Source of the DNA: JAVDCA01 sp035293985
GTDB taxonomy: Bacteria; Pseudomonadota; Alphaproteobacteria; Rhizobiales; Xanthobacteraceae
DNA length: 64,000 bases
NCBI GenBank assembly: GCA_035293985.1
Contig: DATGLS010000040.1
Span: forward strand, 1 to 64,000
Direction of reading: 5' to 3'
Every line of letters starts with the position of its first letter. Positions within the stretch are counted from its first letter, which is position 1. Below, in pieces: positions 1 to 7,714 of this stretch. A model generated the notes under the pieces. It worked only from the letters and a program-made list of their open reading frames with translations, was not told where the DNA came from and made no database searches. Both the position numbers and the translations under genes were made by a program.

Positions 1-62
1 CGCCAACTGACCCTATGACCACGCCGACGCGAGAGCCCGCCTCGACAGGCGGCCGGGATCAT

Positions 63-140
63 CGGAATCCCCGGCCGGCTTCAATCGGTACAGGCGGCCG
101 GCTTCGCTCGGAATCCACGGCCGACTTCGTCGGAATCCGC
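63..140. repeat. Short imperfect tandem repeat, period 22-23 bp
   Basis: About 3.3 copies of a unit beginning CGGAATCC and containing GGCCGGCTTC. Units start near 63, 86, 109 and 131. The array underlies the 3' end of the small minus-strand ORF at 81-281, so the last third of that product is repeat-encoded. No flanking spacers, so not a CRISPR array. Confidence 0.6.
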
Positions 141-281
141 ACCGTTGACCATGCTGCAATAGCCCGGCCGCGTCGCGGGGCGGTCTTCCCAGAAGCCCTG
201 GCCGTCTGCGTAGCGCTTCCAGTCGTAGAACCTGAGAAATTCTATCCGGGTCGGTTGGGGTAGCTTCGCGAGTGCACTCAT
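81..281 (-). CDS. Small hypothetical protein (66 aa)
   Basis: I do not recognise this gene. It is listed because a strong ribosome-binding site (GGAGGG) lies 7-8 bases before the ATG, which is unusual for a chance ORF here. The first 45 residues look protein-like, rich in aromatic and charged residues (MSALAKLPQPTRIEFLRFYD at the start). The C-terminus comes from the tandem repeat at 63-140 and probably replaces a lost original end. No signal peptide or membrane segment is seen. It could be a truncated relic of a longer gene. Confidence 0.4.
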   Translation of the reverse strand: MSALAKLPQPTRIEFLRFYDWKRYADGQGFWEDRPATRPGYCSMVNGADSDEVGRGFRAKPAACTD

Positions 282-515
282 TGGATTTGTCCCTCCGGCG
301 TGGCCGCATCTGGGGACATGGTTGCGGCAATGCCCGTTGTCCAGACCCCACGCGATGGGACAAGGTCAAAAATACGCCTTGAAACTCAATGAGAGGCCCG
401 TCAATCGTGGGACAAGCTAAAGAGTTGAAATCCTTTGCCTGTGATTGCCCTCTCCTGGGCACCAGCCGCCGGTCGGGTGCGGTATCAGCGGATCAAGCGA
501 CGGCAGGTCCTCGAC

Positions 516-1154
516 TCAACCCTGGCCGGCGTCATGGAGCCAGCCGAAGCGGCGCTTGCGCCGGTCCCATTTGAGCACTGCGAAACCATCGCACTCCAAG
601 CAGCTCCACACGACGATGGCGTTGTCCTTGCGAAGCGACAGAATTCCGAATTGATGTGGCGTCGGCAGTGCATCGACGAAGCGCACTTTCGGCGGCCCGT
701 GTGTCGGCTGATCGAGAACCAGCACGAATCGACCGATTTGTCCCGAGCATTCTTCGTATACGCCCACCAGGGCGACTTGTTTGGCGGCCGAGCCGCCGAA
801 ATTGCCTTCCAGCGCGAATGCGAGCTTGTAGGTCTTCATCTCCTCGGCGCCGTGCTGCGACAGCAGCTCTTTGGGGATGAGCTCGGGGCGAAACTCGGTC
901 GCCTTGCACCAGCTCGATCGGATCTTGCTCACCGGAATGCCGCGAATCGTCGTGGTGGACGGATGAAACTCCGCGACCACCCACCAGGCGAGCGAGTTGA
1001 GATCGCCCGCCGTGGTCACAAACGGCTGCTGGGCCTGGGCGGGCGACACATGCATGCCTGACCATGCGGCCAAAAGAAGGGAGCACACGACCACGGTCCG
1101 CCTGAGGATGTGGACGCTAGCGGCGCTGCGATCTCGTGCAGGCGCGTGCGGCAT
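516..1154 (-). CDS. Exported hypothetical protein (212 aa)
   Basis: A signal peptide is visible: basic RR near residue 18, hydrophobic VVVCSLLLAAW, then an Ala-rich AQAQQ cleavage region near residue 42. The mature part is about 170 residues with four or five cysteines, including a CLEC motif near residue 187, and no transmembrane segment, so a periplasmic protein is likely. I recognise no domain. The next gene on the strand encodes an RlpA-like exported protein that ends 135 bases upstream of this start, so the two may form one envelope unit. The ATG at 1154 has only a weak purine-rich ribosome-binding site. The 135-base gap holds nothing I can identify. Confidence 0.65.
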   Translation of the reverse strand: MPHAPARDRSAASVHILRRTVVVCSLLLAAWSGMHVSPAQAQQPFVTTAGDLNSLAWWVVAEFHPSTTTIRGIPVSKIRSSWCKATEFRPELIPKELLSQHGAEEMKTYKLAFALEGNFGGSAAKQVALVGVYEECSGQIGRFVLVLDQPTHGPPKVRFVDALPTPHQFGILSLRKDNAIVVWSCLECDGFAVLKWDRRKRRFGWLHDAGQG

Positions 1155-1289
1155 CGGCTTTCTCTCGGATTGAAGCAGATCGCTTGCGAATCAGGGCGCA
1201 TCGCGCAAAGCAGGGCTCGACGAGCAGGCATCTCCCAGCGCGAATTGGCGGGAAGTCCTCTCTTAGGCACCACGCGACGCGGTCAGCCG

Positions 1290-2246
1290 CTACATCTTCG
1301 CCATGCACACGGCGGCGTTGCCTTGAATGCCGATCGCCCGGGCGGCGCCGCGGCTGATGTCGAGCGTCACGCCTTTCACGAAAGGGCCGCGGTCGTTGAC
1401 CGTGACGGTGACCGACTTGCCGTTGCGCGGGTTGATCACCATGAGCTTGGTGCCGAACGGGTAGGTGCGGTGCGCGGCCGTCATGCCGTCGGGATTGAAG
1501 CGCTCGCCGCTCGCGGTGTGGCGGCCTTCCCAGTAGTAGGCCGTGATGATGCGCTCGCCGCTGGTGCACTGGCTCGGCCCGTGATGCGTCCGGGCGCGAT
1601 TCGCCGAGGGCGCCACAACCGTGATCGTCGCAACCGTTCGCGGCATGTTGGGATTGATCGACGCGAGCGTCGGCGCGGCGGCGGGAGGCGCGGCCTCTGC
1701 GGCTGCGGTCGGCATGGTGGGAACGATCGATCGCGTGGGCACAGGCGCTGCGGCCGCAACCGGCGCGGCCGGCGCAACCGGTGGCTCCGCCATCGCAACG
1801 TTGGGCGCGACATCCCTTGGTGCGATGGCGCTGGCCGCGACGTCGTTAGGCGCGGCGTCCTTGAGCACTGCTTCTTGCGGCGCCGGCGCCGTCACATCCT
1901 TCGGAGCGGCCTCCACCGGCGCGGGATTCCTTGGGGCCGCGTCCTTGGGAGTAGCGTTGGCCTTGGACGCCTTGTTTTCGGTCACTCTGTAGTGGCGCGT
2001 GTGATGCCAGCGGCGCGGATGGATCTCGACCGCAGCGTGCTGACGCGGCTCGGCGCCGTGGGTTGCGATCCGCGGGGCGGCCTTCGTCGCCGTATTGGGC
2101 GACGCCTTGGATGCAAGCCAGTTTTTCAGCGCCGTGACCAGCGAGGGATTGTCGTGGCTGGGATGGATGATGCGGTCGCCCGCCGTCTGCGCCTGTGCGG
2201 TCGTCGCGGCGACCGCAAGGCTCAACGCAACTACCAGCCGCTTCAT
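1290..2246 (-). CDS. RlpA-like double-psi beta-barrel protein
   Basis: Exported protein of 318 aa. Signal peptide MKRLVVALSLAVAATTAQA, then a long low-complexity Ala/Pro-rich linker (about residues 50-220), then a C-terminal RlpA-type double-psi beta-barrel of about 90 residues with the family segments TASGERFNPDGMTAAH, PFGTKLMV and VNDRGPFV. RlpA proteins act on peptidoglycan, some as lytic transglycosylases at the septum; no SPOR domain follows here. I chose the ATG at 2246 over one seven codons upstream because it is preceded by a G-rich ribosome-binding site and begins the signal peptide directly. The linker resembles those of other rhizobial RlpA-like proteins. Catalytic activity is not proven. 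Confidence 0.8.
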   Translation of the reverse strand: MKRLVVALSLAVAATTAQAQTAGDRIIHPSHDNPSLVTALKNWLASKASPNTATKAAPRIATHGAEPRQHAAVEIHPRRWHHTRHYRVTENKASKANATPKDAAPRNPAPVEAAPKDVTAPAPQEAVLKDAAPNDVAASAIAPRDVAPNVAMAEPPVAPAAPVAAAAPVPTRSIVPTMPTAAAEAAPPAAAPTLASINPNMPRTVATITVVAPSANRARTHHGPSQCTSGERIITAYYWEGRHTASGERFNPDGMTAAHRTYPFGTKLMVINPRNGKSVTVTVNDRGPFVKGVTLDISRGAARAIGIQGNAAVCMAKM

Positions 2247-2532
2247 CGCGGTTGCCCCCAACCCCAACTCCCCTCAGTGCACGTCTGACTAGAGCCTGCC
2301 CCCGAACTGCGCCCGGTTGAAGGCCTCCCGGGTAAGCCGGACATGCGCCTATTGCATGACTCCGAACTTTGTCCTGAGTTCCAACTCGGAACGATCCATT
2401 AAGGAAAAATTTCGCATATCATCAAGTTGGCCCGCAACCCTATCCTTTGACGACCCTGTGGGTTGTGCTAAACAACGCCCGAAATCATGCAAAAATGCGC
2501 GTAAATTCAAGCAATTGCGCGGCGCAACCCGA

Positions 2533-3147
2533 ATGACCATCCGCCTCCATCGTGGCGACCTGCCCGACCTCAAGCGCTATAGCGGTGCGGTTGCCATCGA
2601 TACGGAGGCCATGGGCCTCGATCCCAACCGCGACCGGTTATGCGTGGTGCAGCTCTCGCCCGGCGACGGCAGCTCCGACGTGGTGCAGATACCGCAGGGC
2701 GCCCGCGATGCCCCAAACCTCAAGGCGCTGATCGCCGATCCGATGCGGCTGAAGATCTTCCATTTCGCCCGATTCGACGTCGGCATGCTGTTTCACACCT
2801 TCGGCGTGATGGCGCAGCCGATCTACTGCACGAAGATCGCGTCGCGCCTCGCCCGCACCTACACCGACAAGCACGGGCTCAAGGACCTGAGCCGCGAGGT
2901 GCTCGGCGTCGACATGTCCAAACAGCAGCAGTCCTCCGATTGGGGCGCCGCCGAGCTCAGCGATGCCCAGGTCGCCTATGCGGCGTCCGACGTGCTGCAC
3001 CTGCATGCCCTCAAGGAGAAGCTCGATCTCATGCTGGCGCGCGAGGGGCGCACCGAGCTTGCGGCCGCTTGCTTCCGTTTCCTGCCCGACCGGGTCCGTC
3101 TCGACCTTGCCGGCTGGGCGGCGGAAGACATTTTTTCCCATTCTTGA
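2533..3147 (+). CDS. rnd: Ribonuclease D-type 3'-5' exonuclease
   Basis: A single DEDD exonuclease domain of 204 aa, lacking the HRDC domains of E. coli RNase D (about 375 aa). The acidic metal ligands are visible: DTE at 23-25 (Exo I), FDVGM with D82 (Exo II) and Y149...D153 in YAASDV (Exo III, DEDDy). It should trim 3' ends of structured RNAs in the cytoplasm. Short forms of this kind directly upstream of lptC are typical of Rhizobiales. The frame is open 72 codons further upstream, but homology to the family begins at this ATG. The 286 bases before it are AT-richer and contain no gene I can see. Confidence 0.85.
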   Translation: MTIRLHRGDLPDLKRYSGAVAIDTEAMGLDPNRDRLCVVQLSPGDGSSDVVQIPQGARDAPNLKALIADPMRLKIFHFARFDVGMLFHTFGVMAQPIYCTKIASRLARTYTDKHGLKDLSREVLGVDMSKQQQSSDWGAAELSDAQVAYAASDVLHLHALKEKLDLMLAREGRTELAAACFRFLPDRVRLDLAGWAAEDIFSHS

Positions 3148-3331
3148 ACACCTTCGCGCGACCAAAGGCTGTCAGCGGCTACGATGCCCGCCGTGTCGCA
3201 GCCATAATTGCAGGGTGATTTGGCCTGGGGTGGCCACAGCGAATTCGCGCTAGATTACGGGTCGGGCGATTCTCGCCCACTAGTGGGTGTCCAAAGCGAC
3301 ATCCAAGGGCGACAACGGGGGATAGGCCTTC

Positions 3332-4057
3332 TTGAGCCTTGCAGCGACCATGCGCGATCCAGGCGGGGTCTCGTTCGCGGGCGGAACCGACCGCGAGCGC
3401 GCCTTTCGCGTCGCCGCTCGTCATAGCCGCGTCGTGCGCTTCTTCCGGCGCGCCATTCCGGTGACCCTCGTCGGTGTGCTCGCCGCAATCGCGGCGGCCG
3501 CTTATTTCCAGCCGCTGCGGCTCCTCTCCAAGCTGCCGATCGATCCGGGACACCTGGTGCTGTCAGGCTCCAAGATCAACATGGAAGCGCCGCGGATCGG
3601 CGGGTTCACGCGCGACGGGCGCCCCTACGACCTGACGGCTCGCTCCGCGGCGCAGGACCTGACCAACCCGGGCGTGCTGGAGCTCACCGAAATCCAGGCC
3701 CACGTGACCATGCAGGACCATTCGACGCTGGAGTTGCGCGCGGCGTCCGGCATCTACGACACCAAGTCCGACCTGATGGATCTCAAGACCAACGTCGTCA
3801 TCATCACGTCGAGCGGCTACACGGTGCACATGGACGAGGCGAAGGTCGACAACAAGGCCGGCCGCGTCACGTCCAACCGTCCGGTCTCCGTGAAGATGAC
3901 GACCGGCACCGTCGACGCCAACGGCCTCGAGGTGGTCAACAACGGCGATCTGATCCGTTTCACCGGTGGCGTCGAGACCCATCTGGTGCCGCAGCAGGGG
4001 CCGGGCAGCGCTGATGCGGCGCCGACCGCCAACCCCGCCCCGGCCACAAGGCAATGA
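3332..4057 (+). CDS. lptC: LPS export protein LptC
   Basis: Bitopic inner-membrane protein of the Lpt bridge that takes lipopolysaccharide from LptBFG and passes it to LptA. It has an N-terminal cytoplasmic stretch, one transmembrane helix (about 40-60, IPVTLVGVLAAIAAAAYF) and a periplasmic beta-jellyroll. Start is a TTG at 3332 with GGGGGA upstream, or possibly the ATG at 3350. The stop overlaps an ATG at 4054 in an ATGA arrangement, so lptC and the first lptA are coupled. Its last about 20 residues (QGPGSADAAP...) recur almost unchanged at the end of the first LptA copy, which marks the breakpoint of a tandem duplication. Confidence 0.88.
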   Translation: MSLAATMRDPGGVSFAGGTDRERAFRVAARHSRVVRFFRRAIPVTLVGVLAAIAAAAYFQPLRLLSKLPIDPGHLVLSGSKINMEAPRIGGFTRDGRPYDLTARSAAQDLTNPGVLELTEIQAHVTMQDHSTLELRAASGIYDTKSDLMDLKTNVVIITSSGYTVHMDEAKVDNKAGRVTSNRPVSVKMTTGTVDANGLEVVNNGDLIRFTGGVETHLVPQQGPGSADAAPTANPAPATRQ

Positions 4058-4059
4058 CC

Positions 4060-4755
4060 ATGCGCACGAAGCCAAGCTTGTCGTGCCTGATAGTGTACTG
4101 CGTCGCGCTAGGTTTTGCGCTTGGTGGTGCACTTGGTGGTGCACTTGGTGGTGCAGTTGGCGTCGCGCAGGCCCAGCCGCGACAGCAGCCGGCGGCCTCG
4201 CAGCCGAATGCGCTGCAGGGCTTCTCGCAGAATCGCAATCAGCCGGTACAGATCACTGCGCAGAGCCTCGAGGTGCGCGACAAGTCGAAGGTCGCGACAT
4301 ACTCGGGCAACGTCCGATTGGTGCAGGGCGACACGATGCTGCGCTGCAGGACGCTGGTCGTCTATTACGATGGCGGCGAGGCCGCCGGCCAGACCATCAA
4401 GGCGGCGACACCGGGACCCTCGGGTAGCTCGCAGATTCGCCGGATCGAAGCGATTGGCAATGTGATCGTGACCCAGAAGGACCAGACCGCGACCGGTGAC
4501 AAGGCGATCTACGACATCAGCGACGACACGGTGCGGCTGTTTCCGCCGCGCGGCGGCAACGTCACGGTCACGCAGGGACGCAGTATCGTGCGCGGCCCAA
4601 AGTTGGTCGTGCATCTCGATACGGGCGTGTCGCATTTCGAAAGCGACGGGCACACCCAGGTTTGGAGCCTGTTCGACACGAAGGCGATGAAGCAGGGCCC
4701 GGCCAGCGCCAATGCGGCGCCGGCTGTCAATCCGACTCCTGCCATAAGGCGATGA
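4060..4755 (+). CDS. lptA: LPS transport periplasmic protein LptA, copy 1
   Basis: OstA/LptA-type periplasmic bridge protein (231 aa) that carries LPS across the periplasm. It has a signal peptide with an unusual Ala-Leu-Gly-Gly repeat, cleavage near AQAQ, then the LptA fold with segments such as ATYSGNVRLVQGD, IRRIEAIGNVIVTQ and AIYDISDDTVRLF. ATG 4060 is preferred to the overlapping ATG at 4054 because it matches the start of the second copy (MRxKP). The C-terminal about 20 residues (QGPASANAAP...) are homologous to the LptC tail, not to the end of copy 2, so this copy ends in a chimeric tail created by the duplication. Both copies keep an intact frame and core. Confidence 0.88.
   Translation: MRTKPSLSCLIVYCVALGFALGGALGGALGGAVGVAQAQPRQQPAASQPNALQGFSQNRNQPVQITAQSLEVRDKSKVATYSGNVRLVQGDTMLRCRTLVVYYDGGEAAGQTIKAATPGPSGSSQIRRIEAIGNVIVTQKDQTATGDKAIYDISDDTVRLFPPRGGNVTVTQGRSIVRGPKLVVHLDTGVSHFESDGHTQVWSLFDTKAMKQGPASANAAPAVNPTPAIRR
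4120..4155 (+). repeat. Perfect 12-bp triplet repeat in lptA signal peptide
   Basis: Three identical copies of CTTGGTGGTGCA inside the first lptA, encoding repeated Leu-Gly-Gly-Ala in the hydrophobic part of the signal peptide. Copy-number change would keep the frame and alter signal-peptide length by four residues per unit. The second lptA lacks it. Confidence 0.85.
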
Positions 4756-4768
4756 CCATGGTGATGCC

Positions 4769-5452
4769 ATGCGCATGAAGCCCGGCTCGGCGTGCCTGAT
4801 GGCGTTCTGCTTGGAATTCTGTTGGGCGCTTGGTGCCGGGCAGGCGCAGCAGCCTTCGCAGCCGAACGCGCTGCAGGGCTTCTCGCAGAACCGAAATCAG
4901 CCGGTGCAGATCAACGCGCAGACCCTCGAGGTGCGCGACAAGTCGAAGGTCGCGACCTATTCGGGCAACGTGCGGCTGGTGCAGGGCGACACGACGCTGC
5001 GCTGCAAGGTGCTGGTTGTCTACTACGATGGCGGCCAGGCCGCCGGCCAGCCCGTTAAGGCGGCGACGCCCGGACCCTCGGGCAGCTCGCAGATCCGGCG
5101 GATCGAGGCGACCGGCAATGTGATCGTGACCCAGAAGGACCAGACCGCAACCGGCGAGAAGGCCGTCTACGACATCAGCGACGACACGGTGCGGCTTTTT
5201 CCGGCACCCGGCGGCAACGTCACGGTCACGCAGGGCCAGAACATCGTCCGCGGTCCGCGGTTGATCGTGCACCTCGATACGGGCATCTCGCATTTCGAAA
5301 GCGACGGGCACGATGGCGGGGTTTTCAGCCTGATCATCCCGAATTCGATGAAGAACGACAATCATGCGGCGCCGGCGCCCCCGGCGGCGCATGGCGCGGC
5401 CCCGCACGCTGCGCCCAAACCACGCTCGAACGGTCTCTCGGATTTGCACTGA
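4769..5452 (+). CDS. lptA: LPS transport periplasmic protein LptA, copy 2
   Basis: Second intact LptA paralogue (227 aa), nearly identical to copy 1 across the folded core from PNALQGFSQNRNQPVQI to HFESDGH. The signal peptide is shorter (MRMKPGSACLMAFCL..., cleavage near GQAQQ). Its tail, GGVFSLIIPNSMKND followed by an Ala/Pro/His-rich end, probably represents the ancestral LptA C-terminus. It begins 13 bases after copy 1 stops and is followed 152 bases later by lptB. Two copies could bring more LptA, chain-forming heteromers, or simple redundancy; the sequence does not decide. Confidence 0.88.
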   Translation: MRMKPGSACLMAFCLEFCWALGAGQAQQPSQPNALQGFSQNRNQPVQINAQTLEVRDKSKVATYSGNVRLVQGDTTLRCKVLVVYYDGGQAAGQPVKAATPGPSGSSQIRRIEATGNVIVTQKDQTATGEKAVYDISDDTVRLFPAPGGNVTVTQGQNIVRGPRLIVHLDTGISHFESDGHDGGVFSLIIPNSMKNDNHAAPAPPAAHGAAPHAAPKPRSNGLSDLH

Positions 5453-5604
5453 CGTCCCCTCTATCGGGGGGCGGTCTTCGGCTAATCGGTTGAAAGGAAC
5501 CGGGTGAGCGACTATCACGAGCCGGCGCGAGGGCCGTCGCGACGCGAGTCGCGGTTCACCCACCCAGCGGGGCGCTTTCGGCAATTCTCGGCCTTGAGGC
5601 AGGT

Positions 5605-6906
5605 GTGCCCGACTTATTGGCTTGGTTCCGGCGCAGGGGCGGGCCGTCGCACAACGCCCCGTTGGCGTCTGCCGGCGGTCGGCGCAGCATCCTGCGGCCG
5701 GTCAGCGGCCCGGTGTTCACGGGCCGCGTCGAGACGATGAATCTTCCGCAAAATCCGCCGCCGCCTCGGCGCGATACGCGTGCGCGCCAGGAGGTGCGCC
5801 AAGAATCTCGACCTGAACCGCGACCTGAGCCGCGCGTCGATTCGCGTTCCGATCCACGTGCAGAGGCACACTACGATGAGCGCCAAGCCGTCCGTCAGGA
5901 TTCGCGCCAGGAGGTGCGCGAAGAGCCGCGCCAGCCCGCATCTCAGGATTCGCGCCAACAGCCACGCGAAGCACCACGCCAACAGCCGCGCCAAGACGCT
6001 CGCCAACAGCCGCGTCAGGACCCACGCCGCGATCCACGTCAGCAGCCGCGTCAAGAGATGCGCCAGGAGCCACGGCCCGGCGAGCAGGCGGAGCAAGATT
6101 CATACAACGCCCGTGACGCGGGCGCCCGCCAGCAGCCGAAGGCCGTTGCGCGCAACGGCGATGCCCGGCCCCAGTCGATCCAGCAGGGCTATCTCGCGGC
6201 ACACGGCGTCGAGCGCAGCTTCGTCGGCCGCAAGGTCGTCAAGGGGGTGAGCCTCTATGTCCGCCGCGGCGAGGCGGTCGGGCTGCTCGGGCCCAATGGC
6301 GCCGGCAAGACCACGGTGTTCTACATGATCACCGGGCTGATCACCGCCGACCGCGGCCGCATCGAGCTCGACGGCCATGACGTCACCGCCTTGCCCATGT
6401 ACCAGCGCGCCCGCCTCGGCATCGGCTATCTGCCGCAGGAGGCCTCGATCTTCCGCGGCCTCAATGTCGAGCAGAACATCCGGGCCGTGCTCGAGGTGAT
6501 CGAGCCGAGCCGCAAGCGGCGCGAATACGATCTCGATGCGCTGCTCGAGGAGTTCAACATCACGCGGCTGCGCAAGACGCCGTCGATCGCGCTCTCCGGC
6601 GGCGAGCGCCGCCGCGTCGAGATCGCCCGCGCGCTGGCGACGCGGCCGAACTACATGCTGCTCGACGAGCCCTTCGCCGGCATCGATCCGATCGCGGTCG
6701 GCGACATCCAGGCGCTGGTGCGCCACCTGACCCAGCGCGGCATCGGCGTGCTGATCACCGACCACAATGTCCGCGAGACGCTCGGCCTCACCGACCGCGC
6801 CTACATCATCTATTCGGGCGAGGTCCTGATGGAGGGCCGGGCCGACGACATCGTCAACAACCCCGACGTCCGCCGGCTCTATTTGGGCGAAGACTTCAGC
6901 ATGTGA
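5605..6906 (+). CDS. lptB: LPS export ATPase LptB with long Arg/Gln-rich N-terminus
   Basis: ABC ATPase that powers LPS extraction with LptFG. The C-terminal about 240 residues are canonical LptB: Walker A GPNGAGKTT (about 229-237), signature LSGGERRRVEIARAL (about 331), Walker B MLLDEPFAGIDP and H-loop TDHNVRE. The N-terminal 200 residues are disordered and dominated by Arg, Gln, Pro, Glu and Asp in repeated RQxPRQ-like units. GTG at 5605, with GAGG six bases upstream, gives MPDLLAWFRRR, resembling the start of LptB in related rhizobia; the frame has no earlier start codon after the stop at 5491. A GTG at 5504 with a good ribosome-binding site opens a different frame of 78 codons and is probably not the gene. 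lptFG are not in the window. Confidence 0.9.
   Translation: MPDLLAWFRRRGGPSHNAPLASAGGRRSILRPVSGPVFTGRVETMNLPQNPPPPRRDTRARQEVRQESRPEPRPEPRVDSRSDPRAEAHYDERQAVRQDSRQEVREEPRQPASQDSRQQPREAPRQQPRQDARQQPRQDPRRDPRQQPRQEMRQEPRPGEQAEQDSYNARDAGARQQPKAVARNGDARPQSIQQGYLAAHGVERSFVGRKVVKGVSLYVRRGEAVGLLGPNGAGKTTVFYMITGLITADRGRIELDGHDVTALPMYQRARLGIGYLPQEASIFRGLNVEQNIRAVLEVIEPSRKRREYDLDALLEEFNITRLRKTPSIALSGGERRRVEIARALATRPNYMLLDEPFAGIDPIAVGDIQALVRHLTQRGIGVLITDHNVRETLGLTDRAYIIYSGEVLMEGRADDIVNNPDVRRLYLGEDFSM
5779..6085 (+). repeat. Degenerate coding repeat (Arg-Gln-Pro-rich) in lptB
   Basis: Codon-level tandem repetition of CGCCAG/CGCCAA-type units with CCR and acidic codons, giving a polyampholyte of RQ, PR and RE/RD pairs. 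The units vary, so it is an old, diverged expansion. It lies wholly before the ATPase domain. Confidence 0.75.
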
Positions 6907-6954
6907 GGGGGCCGCGGGCGGTCACGCCCGGCATGACGCCCGCCGGAATATGCT

Positions 6955-7680
6955 TCAGTGCTCGATCGATGCCACGGCCTGGACCGGGCCGCCGTCGCTC
7001 TGGGCCGAGATCGATGCCGATCCGCTAGCGGCAAATCCATGCCCCGGAATGGTCCAGCTTTTGGTCGACTGGCCGAGCGTATATCCGGCCAATCCGGCGC
7101 CGAGCGAAATGGTGTGGCCACGGGCATCGCGAACGGTGAGGGCCGAGATTCGCAGCCGGCGTTCGCCGGTGTTGCGCGCCGAGAGCGTGACCTTGCTGCC
7201 CTTCACGGCGACCGACCAGGCAAGCGTGGGGCTCTTCTTGTTGCGGGCGCCGAAGAAGACCGGGATCGAATAGCGCACCATCAGGTTGATGCCGCCGTTC
7301 TTCTGCTGCGAGAGGTCGGGCAGTTGATCGATCAGCAGACGATAGCTCTCCTCGCCGACGATAGGTTGCTTCGACAGGCGAATGATCCGAACGATGTTTT
7401 TTGCATTCGGCCCGAGCGTGAGCACGGGTGGGCTCGCCGCGACGGCGTCGGTCGGCTCGAGCTTTTCCTCTCCATTCTGCTGCGACCAGCGAAACACGCG
7501 GACTTGGGCGTTGATCGGCGCCGAGCCGGCGTTGTGCAACGTCAGTGTCGAGGCAGCCGCGCCTGCGGCCGTGACGTCGATCAGCACCGGCTCCACCTGA
7601 AGGGAGCCGGCGTTCGCGGACGAATACGCGCCGGCCAGCAGAAGCGCGGCGATGGCGGTCTTGGCAAGGATTGAGCGCAT
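6955..7680 (-). CDS. Pilus assembly chaperone (PapD/CsuC-like)
   Basis: Periplasmic chaperone (241 aa) for chaperone-usher pili. It has a signal peptide (ends SSANA near residue 25), an N-terminal immunoglobulin-like domain with the family pattern LQVEPVLIDV, LTLHNAGSAPINAQVRVFRW and the G1-strand-like NIVRIIRLSK, and a second beta-domain to the end. Such chaperones donate a strand to pilin subunits and hand them to the usher. It follows the SCPU pilin on the same strand 34 bases downstream, so the two probably share a transcript. It converges with lptB, leaving 48 bases between their ends. The usher lies apart, at 10361-12808. Confidence 0.88.
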   Translation of the reverse strand: MRSILAKTAIAALLLAGAYSSANAGSLQVEPVLIDVTAAGAAASTLTLHNAGSAPINAQVRVFRWSQQNGEEKLEPTDAVAASPPVLTLGPNAKNIVRIIRLSKQPIVGEESYRLLIDQLPDLSQQKNGGINLMVRYSIPVFFGARNKKSPTLAWSVAVKGSKVTLSARNTGERRLRISALTVRDARGHTISLGAGLAGYTLGQSTKSWTIPGHGFAASGSASISAQSDGGPVQAVASIEH

Positions 7681-7714
7681 GGAGAGCCTCGCGTGGAATA
7701 TCGACTTGTTCGAC

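Larger units (their letters stand above)
3993..5310 (+). repeat. Tandem duplication: lptC tail plus lptA
   Basis: Two head-to-tail copies of about 700 bp. Unit 1 begins in the lptC tail near 3993 and unit 2 near 4691 in the tail of the first lptA. Landmarks keep a constant 698-base offset: AGCAGGG at 3993 and 4691, ATGACCATG at 4054 and 4752. An extra 11 bases in unit 2 shift the lptA start to 4769. Similarity fades after the HFESDGH codons near 5310. Confidence 0.85.

Noticed and set aside
63..140. Tandem repeat considered as CRISPR
   Set aside because: Units are contiguous with no spacers, imperfect and only about three in number; no cas genes.
5504..5740. GTG with good ribosome-binding site before lptB
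   Set aside because: Opens a 78-codon frame different from LptB and of Arg/Ser/Pro-rich shadow type. Possible leader peptide, but unsupported.
6907..6954. GGGCG/CGCCC hairpin between lptB and the pilus chaperone as terminator
   Set aside because: Stem of only five bases and no U-tract; too weak to list as a feature.
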